NCBI GenBank assembly: GCA_049999765.1
Contig: JBNGIQ010008426.1
Span: 100,807 to 139,630, forward strand
Length of the DNA: 38,824 nt
Direction: 5' to 3'
Source: Phaeoceros laevis
Taxonomy: Eukaryota > Anthocerotophyta > Anthocerotopsida > Notothyladales
Shown here: piece by piece, positions 24,101 to 31,831 of the stretch
Position numbering within the stretch: position 1 is the first letter of the stretch
How the letters are laid out: every line of letters starts with the position of its first letter
The notes under the pieces: model-generated
What the model was told of the DNA's origin: nothing
The model's database searches: none
The model's input: only the letters and a program-made list of their open reading frames with translations
Program-made: the position numbers and the translations under genes

Positions 24101-27100
24101 CTGCTGCTGCTGCTGCTGCAACCACAGCTGGAATGGAGACAGAGTTGTTTCCAGAAGTTCCAGCCTTCGATGGGATAAGTTTTATGTCAGACAGGAGAGA
24201 CACCAGGTCTCCAGTGTGCGATACTTTGTCCCATGTACTAAATCTCCTGAACTGTTCCTGCAGAAGTCCTTGTGTGGTACACGGGGCCAAACAAAGGGCT
24301 GATGTGACCCAATCACGAACCCTTTGCATTAGCAGGCGTCTAGCAGCCATAGGATATCCAGCATCAGAAGCTGTGCCTTGAGGTGATTGATCAGCCACCA
24401 CATGCATCAAAGCATCTAGACAGAAAGGAGTCCAGAGAAGCTGAGGGAACTTCGACCTAAGTTGCCCAAGGAGACTGTCTGCTAAATCCCTTACAATTTC
24501 CTTTGAGTGAACCAGGTTCTTGATAAGAAAACACGCATGTGTAGCCAGGATAAGCTCCCTTTCCTCCGCATCCTTCCCAGTAACTGCAACCTTCTCCCCT
24601 AACCATGTTAAAGCACTATCAAAAGCCTGATGAGTTATAGCAATGAGACATTGATACACAGCCGGAATAAGGTCGGGAGACTCCAAATACTGGAACATGC
24701 AGCTTAGGGCGCTCTGGTAACCCTGTTCAGCTGACTGCCTTCTGATTACGCCACCCTGACGACTAAATCGCAAAATTTCCAAAAAAGCCACAGCAAGAAG
24801 ATATGTGGCTTGAACTCCTGAAATCGTCCCCAAAGATGCAACATCCACCCGGCCACCTAGAGCTGCAAATAAGGCAGACCTTTGAGCTGTTGCCGCTTTC
24901 TCATTGTTGCTACCCCTCCGACTCCCAGGATTGTGAAGAGCACTTAACTCAATCTCATCTTCCAGCCACATAACAGAACTGACAACAAGGGGGGGTGTCC
25001 CTTCTGCAATACGCTGGACAGCAGCCGCCCATTGTGGACTCCAAGGATATGGCCCTGATACAGACTGGACAGCCACAGCACTGGCACTTCCTTGACTACC
25101 CTGGGTGCTCCTGCTGATCCCAGTTGCCTTTGTTGAAGGCTTCACCTTTTGAATTGGTGGAGCCAGGCCAAAGAGGACAACATAGAACCAAAGGTTGCGA
25201 AACCATTTCAGAGTGCGAGAATCTATGTCTGCAAATGTCACAATATCCGAACATACCTCTGCCACAGCTGGAAGCAGGGGACCAAGCAGATCAGCCCCAC
25301 TCCTGCCAATCTTGGCCTCTGCGACAAGCCCAACATCTGAACATAGTTGGAGCAGCCGCTGCCTGTAGTCCACTCGGAACCTAGGATCTTTCAGATCCCT
25401 GGCTATCTGCTGAAATGCACTTGGAAGAGTCTCAACACGTTCAGTGGTGCCTTCAGGTGCCAATGTTCGGCTGAAGGTCGAGCCCACTGTGTTCAGCTTC
25501 TGAAAGTAGCTCCGGACCAGAAGACCAACAACATCTTTATACGATTTCTCCCAGCCCAAGCTTGCCATCCGAGCCACTGCCTCCAGCAACCTCAGCCGCA
25601 GCTTGCTAGGGGCTGATGCATCCCCCTCCTCAAGGCTTTCCAAAAGCAGCGGCAACATCATGTCAACAGCTTCAGCTCTGTTCAACAAGGTCACCAGTTC
25701 AGCCAGCAGCGGTATCACGTTGAGCTGCATCACAGCCACCAACAGCTTCTCTCTCTCGTCTTGTTCCGCGACCTCCCTGATGTAAGCAGCCAAGGACAGA
25801 AGAAACGATTCAATGGACGCCCGGTCACGTTTCCACCCGCACTCAATGAGCTTGCAGCTGGTTCGCACAACACTTCCAAACACTGGACCCTGACTAGTGT
25901 CCCAAGTGTCGGCTTGAGCACAAGTAGCCAGAGCCAGGGTCTTGATCCTCAGCAGTATCCTAGATACCTGTGTTCTATCAGATGCTGCAATTTCGGCCAC
26001 CCCTCCCAGAAGCTTGTCAAAGAGCTGCTCACACTGACTCAACTTTCGCCATAGAGACCCGAGGCACGCATCGGCAGCGTCCAATAGTAGCGACAGAGTC
26101 TCACGCAAAGGACTCCTTGTCAGCTTCGGTTCCGGATTGGACAACAAATCGCACTTGGTGAGAACAACGGAAGCTGCTTGACAAGATTGCAGCTTGAGGT
26201 TCATCTTCACCTTGAGTGCTACACCGTCGCCAGGCCAGTCCCTTCTCCGGATCTTCAACAGAGGAATGACGAGCTTCAACTGCTTGGCCGCTGCATTCCT
26301 CAACTGGCGAAGCTGTAAGTCTCTCCAGTGATGCGTGTCGGGTTGTGATTGCTCCAATAGGTGTGCCAACAAACGGAAGGCTATCTGCCGTCTCTCCAGG
26401 GACTCCAGCGACTCTTCCTCCAGGCTCGGCGTCGCATCCGAGGCCGCATCCTTGACAGACAAACACAAGGCAAGCTGCTCCAGGCTCTGTCTCCTGGGCG
26501 TGCCACCATTGGCCCTGGCAGACTTGGGAGTGGCAGCCCCCCCTTCCAAATACGAATCCGCCAGCCCATTGCTAACGATCCCTTCCACAGAGATGGGACT
26601 GTCGAAGGTGAACTTAGGGCTTGGACCTTCAAAGATCTCGTTGTTCACCCAAGCTTGCGCACCCTCGATGTGATTGCTGTGCTCCGACCCCTCCGCAGAT
26701 GCCTTGACCTTGAGCGGGCTGCGAATTCCCACAAAGCCGGCACCAGATCTGGTGCCGGCCCTCTTGGAGACTGGGGAGGGGGAGGTCTGAGTGGAGGATC
26801 CAGACGACGAGGGGCCACTGCCCGAGTGTGCTGCAAGGATCCAGTTGTCCAGCAGGCATGCAGCGACCTGGTCCGCATCCGAGGGCCTGAAACGAGGGCA
26901 GCGCTGAGCCAACGCTGTGAGCAGAGCCTTGCCTCCCACAGCCTGGTTCGCTCCCACGAAAATATGCCTGTCCCCACCCGCCCAAGCCACAATCCTGCGC
27001 ACCGCATCCGAAAGCGCGCTACTGATTTCCTCCGACGCGGACGGAAAACAGCGCTCGATTTTCAGCAGGCTGTCCAGCAGCTCGGAGAAGAAGGCCAACA

Positions 27101-27389
27101 CATCGTCGGAGCTGAGGGAAGGGGGCCAGGCGGTCTCCCGCCAGTAGGAGGGTACGGCCTCCAGGAAGCACAGAATCAGGGGCAGGGAGTCCTTGTGATG
27201 CAGCTCGGCTTGCGGACATGCCAGAAACCTGGCGAACGCCAACACCCCGTTGAGGTGTCCCACCGAGAGCCGCAATCCCTGGTCCAGGGCCTCCGGCTGA
27301 GGGCACTGGCTGCGCACCACTGCAATCTTTCCCGCAAGGGCCTCCCCTTCCTCCGCCACGACATCACAGAACTCGGTGAGAGCTGTCAT
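21120..27389 (-). CDS. PI4KA1: Phosphatidylinositol 4-kinase alpha (type III)
   Basis: A single uninterrupted frame of 2089 aa. The enzyme makes PI4P from phosphatidylinositol at the plasma membrane, in a complex with NPG, HYC and FAM126-type partners in plants. The N-terminus MTALTEFCDVVAEEGE... followed by SVGHLNGVLAFARF corresponds to the start of plant PI4K-alpha-1, which supports Met at 27389 over the upstream GTG extension. The middle is a helical-repeat solenoid. The lipid kinase unique/helical domain (SVDPLIALSLVARFP ... ALRYDAMGLVEGYLI) precedes the C-terminal kinase (about 1810-2089): ATP-contact Lys1833 in IFKVGDDCRQD, catalytic loop DRHNGN (1940-1945) and HIDFGF from about 1956. 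All catalytic residues look intact. Features to note are complete absence of introns in 6.3 kb, a seven-Ala run encoded by GCA/GCT repeats (near 24100) and a 24-bp perfect palindrome at 26736-26759. The length fits the family (about 2000-2100 aa). Confidence 0.97.
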   Translation of the reverse strand: MTALTEFCDVVAEEGEALAGKIAVVRSQCPQPEALDQGLRLSVGHLNGVLAFARFLACPQAELHHKDSLPLILCFLEAVPSYWRETAWPPSLSSDDVLAFFSELLDSLLKIERCFPSASEEISSALSDAVRRIVAWAGGDRHIFVGANQAVGGKALLTALAQRCPRFRPSDADQVAACLLDNWILAAHSGSGPSSSGSSTQTSPSPVSKRAGTRSGAGFVGIRSPLKVKASAEGSEHSNHIEGAQAWVNNEIFEGPSPKFTFDSPISVEGIVSNGLADSYLEGGAATPKSARANGGTPRRQSLEQLALCLSVKDAASDATPSLEEESLESLERRQIAFRLLAHLLEQSQPDTHHWRDLQLRQLRNAAAKQLKLVIPLLKIRRRDWPGDGVALKVKMNLKLQSCQAASVVLTKCDLLSNPEPKLTRSPLRETLSLLLDAADACLGSLWRKLSQCEQLFDKLLGGVAEIAASDRTQVSRILLRIKTLALATCAQADTWDTSQGPVFGSVVRTSCKLIECGWKRDRASIESFLLSLAAYIREVAEQDEREKLLVAVMQLNVIPLLAELVTLLNRAEAVDMMLPLLLESLEEGDASAPSKLRLRLLEAVARMASLGWEKSYKDVVGLLVRSYFQKLNTVGSTFSRTLAPEGTTERVETLPSAFQQIARDLKDPRFRVDYRQRLLQLCSDVGLVAEAKIGRSGADLLGPLLPAVAEVCSDIVTFADIDSRTLKWFRNLWFYVVLFGLAPPIQKVKPSTKATGISRSTQGSQGSASAVAVQSVSGPYPWSPQWAAAVQRIAEGTPPLVVSSVMWLEDEIELSALHNPGSRRGSNNEKAATAQRSALFAALGGRVDVASLGTISGVQATYLLAVAFLEILRFSRQGGVIRRQSAEQGYQSALSCMFQYLESPDLIPAVYQCLIAITHQAFDSALTWLGEKVAVTGKDAEERELILATHACFLIKNLVHSKEIVRDLADSLLGQLRSKFPQLLWTPFCLDALMHVVADQSPQGTASDAGYPMAARRLLMQRVRDWVTSALCLAPCTTQGLLQEQFRRFSTWDKVSHTGDLVSLLSDIKLIPSKAGTSGNNSVSIPAVVAAAAAAAGANPRVAELGNLEVLSTGIVSANVKSNYSGEIAGMKRLYIGIGGLEGQGGDKATGLWPVNGIINYQSPKSAASSTQNDRASLNKLLIGRFLQLLQQFVTDARRRSHVDTAAFREVCLSATALLLSDMDATEKKTAEGFSQLLRLLCWCPVHIFLPAALETGIFVWTWILSAAPHLRSFLLGELVDAWLWTVDSNLGIFASGVNCSGPAARLRPQLKPGELEEITDVVPGITVHRLWLGFLLDRFEVVKFSCTNQLLLIGRLIEGSIKSPERLCTHPAAAGGFFTLMLLGLKYCVFQLEMNTHVGATGFGLLEERVYRAALQWFSVEPGWTESNVEGMAQTEAQAVTLFVQNLSERLDSQSHNDVSSKSPRGPEQGQLATGASSSLSDGKHPVWGISDHDNAGKERRRQLLLMLCQHESDRLDVWAFPLKDSTVSRVKFSSERWIEYLRTAWSVDPLIALSLVARFPAVPSLKTEITALVQAHIPDLVEVPAALPYFVSPKAVEEDSPLLQWLPHWAPCSITHSLDFLTPPFKGHPRVMAYVLRVMESYPPESVTFFMPQLVQALRYDAMGLVEGYLIVAAQKSNLFAHRLIWQLQGEEPPTSEEPGRDASAGKGNALYEIVPKVRARVIESFTPEANDVFIREFRFFDRVTSISGILYPLAKEERRAGIRRELEKIEVEGDDLYLPTAPSKLVRGIEVGSGIPLQSAAKVPIMITFDVVDKGGDPDDIKLQACIFKVGDDCRQDVLALQVISLLRDIFQAVGVNLYLFPYGVLPTGYGRGIIEVVPNTRSRNQMGEITDGGLYELFQQEYGPVGSPRFEAARENFIVSSAGYAVASLLLQPKDRHNGNLLFDNDGRLVHIDFGFILETSPGGNLRFENAHFKLSHEMTQLLDPSGVMRSETWNLFVRLCVKGYLAARQHMDGIINTVLLMVDSGLPCFSRGDPIGNLRKRFHPEMSEREAANFMIKTCADAYNKWSTAGYDLIQYLQQGIEK
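26736..26759. repeat. 24-bp perfect palindrome within PI4K-alpha coding sequence
   Basis: Twelve-base arms (GCCGGCACCAGA and its complement) meet without a spacer. On the minus strand it encodes part of a low-complexity Ala/Gly/Thr/Arg/Ser stretch in the N-terminal disordered region. Confidence 0.85.
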
Positions 27390-28162
27390 GGTGAGCCCCA
27401 GAGCCGTCTTCCTCCCCCCACACCTAGCTCCCTCCTCCACCTGCGCCCCAGCTCGGATCCCGGTGCATTTGGCAGCGAGTGTCCTAGCAGCAGCAGCTCC
27501 GGGGGACGGTCAGGCGTCCCCGCCGGAGGCCCGGCACCGGTCGCACACAGCCGCGGATCGGAGCTGCCCTTACCTCGTCTCCTGCACCAAACCGGCAAAC
27601 GGCTGCTCCCACCAGCCGCTCCGCAGTCGCCCAGGGGCCGCCCGCGGGATCGAGCTTGCATCCCTGCCGGAATGAGCCGGCGCTGGATTGTGCGCCAGAA
27701 ACAGGCACAGATGCTGACATTTGCAGGCAGCGACTGAGCTGGATAGAATACTTCGTTCGCTGCGAGGCGAAGCGAGGTCGCACGGGAGGGAGTCCAGCGG
27801 GTCGATAAAAGATGGAAACCGCTTCTTTCCACTTTTTTCGCTACTTCGTTCTTCTGAGGGCCATGTTCCCTGCTCCGGAGTCGCTTTCTGTCGTTACACT
27901 TGGCTGCCTGCGGCCGCCTGAAAATATGTGCTGGAATGTGCGCAACCGATGTTCTGGGGTGGGTGATCATTGGGCCACCGTATGCCTCTCACCCGTTGCA
28001 CTGTACCACGCGTAGTAAAGCAAGACCTAATCAGGTACACTCTGAAGGCTGAACTTGCAACAGCCAACAAACAATGGTTGCCATCAATCAAATCAAACTG
28101 TTCAGCTTCCGATGAGCTTGTCAGCATCACAATGCCGTAGCGGTCGTGCTTTAAAAATGTGT
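27390..28162. other. PI4K-alpha promoter/leader and sulfotransferase 3' UTR
   Basis: Tandem minus-strand arrangement: the left part, GC-rich near 27.4-27.7 kb, must hold the PI4K-alpha leader and promoter; the right part holds the 3' UTR of the sulfotransferase gene. The plus-strand frame 26361-27737 runs into this region and is a GC-rich shadow. No separate gene seen. Confidence 0.55.
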
Positions 28163-31043
28163 CTAATACGGGCACAATCTGTCCCTTCGCGATTTGCGAT
28201 GCACGCCAGGTGGGTGACGACTTCTCGAACGACGGCGATGGAATGACCTCAAAACCACTGCTACCACAAGGGCAGCCGCCGCACACATCAGTGTTATAAC
28301 AGACCCCCCTGTGAGGAATTTATGATGCCCCTCGGAAGACAACTCTTCACCAACTCCTAGCAACTCCAAACTGCTTGAGACTTCCCCGGACTGTGATCGG
28401 CGCCTGTGCTCCAATTCCAAATGCAGCAACCTCTTTTCCTGCAATCCATCAAGTAGACACCACACAATCAGGCACTCTACTGCGCTCATCAATTCAACTT
28501 AACGGTTCCGCACTCCCAAAGTATCTTACCAGGAAATCAGGCTGATTGACAACCATTTGCTGTTTTTCAAATATCTTTTCAGCATGCTTGAAGAGTTCCA
28601 GGTCCAAGGCATTAAGACTAACAATTTCTTGGGCAGTTTCTTCTGGTAGTCTCTGCCGGTGCTGCAATCACAAGCAGCACAGCACATGATTTGCAGTCAC
28701 AGGTAATGACGACCTGCACAGGTTAGCTTCAACCATCACAAAGGGAACACCTACCTCCTTAGAAAAATTCACGGGTTTGATGAGCTCAAGAGTAGCCGCA
28801 CGACGGGTCCGGTGTATTGACTGCAGATTTGCAACACAGACCTGATACTTTTGAATTACACCATCTACAAAATTCTGCAAAATGCCAAATTATATTATCG
28901 TATGTAAGAGTTTCCGTATCCAAGCCTCCACAACACTTTGGTCAAGTTTATTTCTCTTCAAATACCTTCTGCTCCACAGCAGCAGCATGCCTCATATCAT
29001 CATCCCATGCCCCTTGTTGAGCCTCCTCGCCCTGTGACTTATATTTTGAGCCTGCCACTGGATTACAGACGTCGGTCACATTTATTTCTCAGACACCAAG
29101 ATGCAACGCTGCTTCTAAGTGAGAACGGATAGTAGGCATGGACAGAAAAGAAACAACCTTTTCCAACAGGAAGACAACACCCTGTGACAGTCACAACCTG
29201 CAACACACAAATTCAGTTACCTGCTCTTGAACTGTGGCTGTCGTTGAGCTTGCCATCATGCGAAGCTTTGATGCCGACCCAGCTACCCCGTTTCCTGCTT
29301 CTCAGGATCTTAGTAACACGTCGGCTTGGAGATATTTTTGGCTGTGTAGCATCTGCCCTGCTAACTTGTCCCCCTGCAACTGTTGCAAACATAACCGCAG
29401 ACTCCTGATGCTTCTCCGTAAGCCCAACATACAGCATTTGATCCAGCCTCCTCTACAGTCACAAACAAGATTGGGCTGTTTGGCTCTCATTACAACCAGC
29501 TATGGAACTCTCTGGTCACGTGTGATTTTGCATACCTTGGCAACATCAAGAACGAGCTTCGCGTGATTGTCATATTGTTCTATGCATTGACGGATGAACC
29601 CTGCTTCTTCCAGTGCTGAATTGTTTGTGAGACCTGCTACCTGCCACAAGTATGACCCTTTTGTAGAAATCCATGACCGCAAACCAGCACCGCATAACCT
29701 TCTTTTGATCGGCTCCCTTACCTACTAACCTGAAATGTGGCACCATTGTGTACCAGCTCCTTAGCCAATGGATGACGAATGAACTCATGAAGTGGCATCA
29801 CTACTGAAGGCACATCATAAGTATTCTCCACCACAGTTTCAGAGAGAACTGTGCCCTTCTGTCTCATATCACGCTGCCACCACAAAAGAGCAATAATCAT
29901 GTTCTGAGTTGCTCCATGCTCTCATGGCCAAGCACCGAACAGTCCTGACAGATACATCAGCAAATTTAGCCCCCCCCCCCCCCCCACTATTCCAGCAATA
30001 CAAGAATAAGTCCAATATCAAATCACAACCCTGCGTGATAGGCAAGCAAACGAGAAGGATTACCCGCTTGAACACATCTGCTTGAAGAAGAGGAACCAGG
30101 TATTTCCAGGGCCAGATATCCAACGTATTGACTAACTGCTTCCCTGAAGCGGCTCTGAGGGATGCACGCTTTGTGCGAGCAGTATATGGAGTTTGTAATT
30201 TCAAATACCGAGAAGCAACTTCGACAGAGAATTCATAGGCACTCAGGACACGATCCAGGGGATGACGCATATTTGTAACTACGGATGTGAAGTTCTGGGG
30301 CAACTTGGTGATAAGACTGTAATCATCATGACTGGAGAGCAGTCTGCAGTTCGGGGCACTGCAGAACAGATAGCACGACGTGAGAACTTCGCTGCTGTTT
30401 TGAGATGAGTAAATATTTATCTTAGCTCCATTGAGATTTAACACTTTTTCTCAATGTAAGGTTACAAGCAGCTAACCCTCTACTATTCACATCTCAATCA
30501 TGTTGAGAGACCACGTAAGAGGCTACACTTACCTGGTATCAATCCGCAACAGATCGTAAGACCGATCACACTTCGTATCACTTGCATATAGATTCTTTAG
30601 AAAACTGTAACAGAGGAACAAACACTATCAGGTAACTATTTCAGGGGATGGCAAAAGACATCACCAGGCAAACACTGGAAGGGACAAAACCAGGAAAAAA
30701 GGCTGCTGGAAGGGACCAGGCAACCTCAATCTCCTCCAGATATCTCCAGCTCACGCTACACACTTCTGTGTAAAGCACAAAGCACAATCTATCGGGCAGC
30801 GAAAGAATTTTGGCCGACTTACCACTGGTAATAAGTTCTGCCCCCAGTTCGGGGAATGTGGAGGAAGAAGAGCAGCTCCCGCAATTGCAAAGGATCCACC
30901 TCCTTCGATACCCTAGCTGCGTCTAGAGTGCTGAGCTCTCGCTGTGCCCACGATTCCACGACAGCCTGGCACTGAATAGGATTTATTACCAGCGCTGTAG
31001 TCGCTATGGTAAAACTCACTGCAGAGCAGCAGGCACGGGGCAT
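28163..31043 (-). CDS. TPST: Plant tyrosylprotein sulfotransferase
   Basis: Ten exons in transcript order: 31043-30823, 30604-30533, 30358-30064, 29873-29730, 29640-29536, 29452-29221, 29051-28966, 28874-28755, 28661-28530, 28438-28163; 560 aa. It should transfer sulfate from PAPS to tyrosines of secreted peptide hormones (PSK, PSY, RGF/CLEL classes in seed plants) in the cis-Golgi. Visible: a hydrophobic signal peptide (residues 1 to about 28); the 5'-phosphosulfate loop FFLHIPRTGGRTYYQC (about 59-74); LLSSHDDYSL; the 3'-phosphate region TNMRHPLDRVLSAYEFSVEV; NTLDIWPWKYLVP; AGLTNNSALEEA; MLYVGLTEKH; then VANLQSIHRTRR and, in the last exon, a transmembrane segment (VITLMCAAAALVVAVVL) and a basic tail. 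This type I topology with C-terminal anchor matches Arabidopsis TPST (about 500 aa), not animal TPSTs. The short exon 28966-29051 was placed by phase. Exon 9 has an intron-retention reading that would stop early at about 28498 and remove the anchor. Confidence 0.9.
29970..29986. repeat. C homopolymer in TPST intron 3
   Basis: A run of about 17 C (G on the transcribed strand) inside intron 29874-30063. Its length is likely to be imprecise in the assembly. Confidence 0.9.
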
Positions 31044-31831
31044 ATGTCAGGAAATATGCAATCTCCAAAGCGTGGCTATGGAAAACAACCAGGACATCAC
31101 CAGCACCCCCCCGTGTTAGCCTCCAATTCAAGCTAGCCAGCTGAGCTAGGTCTGTCGGAACTAATTAGATGACCAATGCAGCGATCCATCTGCCAATGGA
31201 GAGCGGGTCCCCAAATCAATCAGCAACCAAGGATTAAACGCCGCTCGCAAATCGGGGGACTGACCGAGAAGCAGAAGCAGCGGCAGGAGCGCAATTCGGG
31301 CCATTCGGAGGCGGAGGCCAGAATTCCTTGCCAAACCAGCCAATCGCTAAGGCGGAAAGGCCAGGAGCGCCATGTCTAGCAACTCCTGTGGCATGATTCA
31401 AAGGTTGCGGATTACCGGCCGTCCCCAGCAGACGGTCGCTCTCAGCGGTGTTGGCGCAAACCTGCCGGCCTTCTTGGCAATCGTACTGAAGTGCAGGCTA
31501 GTGTCCTTTAGATGGGAACCTGCCCCTTTCAGTGATCTCTCCGAAGTTCCTAACCTCCTACCCCTCACTAAACGTATGGAAGTCAAACAGAATGCATACA
31601 ACAAAAATAGACTCTACAACTACGACGGTAGTGTACGCGACATCCGATATGTAACTTGAACCTCGTTGAGCAGAGCTGCCACACCACGATGGCTCTGAAT
31701 CAGGTGAGGGAACACGTCGCTCATGACAGGGTTTAGCCGTTCTGCTCATGGGAGCATGGTGAGGCCGTCCATACAGGAAGCGCTTGAATGGGAAGCTTTA
31801 AATGAGATAACCAACGGCAGCGGCGGCCAGG
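31044..31831. promoter_or_regulatory. Shared upstream region of divergent TPST (-) and PPR (+) genes
   Basis: About 790 bp separate the two start codons, so both promoters and leaders must lie here; inference from layout only. A 95-codon plus-strand frame (31372-31659) has no recognisable content. No TATA box that I would trust on either side. Confidence 0.5.

Noticed and set aside
26361-27737. 458-codon plus-strand frame antisense to the PI4K-alpha 5' end
   Set aside because: It overlaps strongly conserved PI4K-alpha coding sequence in GC-rich DNA; its translation is Arg/Pro/Gly-rich with no domain. It is a shadow frame.
31372-31659. 95-codon frame upstream of the PPR gene
   Set aside because: Could be a leader frame, but nothing beyond an ATG supports it; left as part of the shared upstream region.
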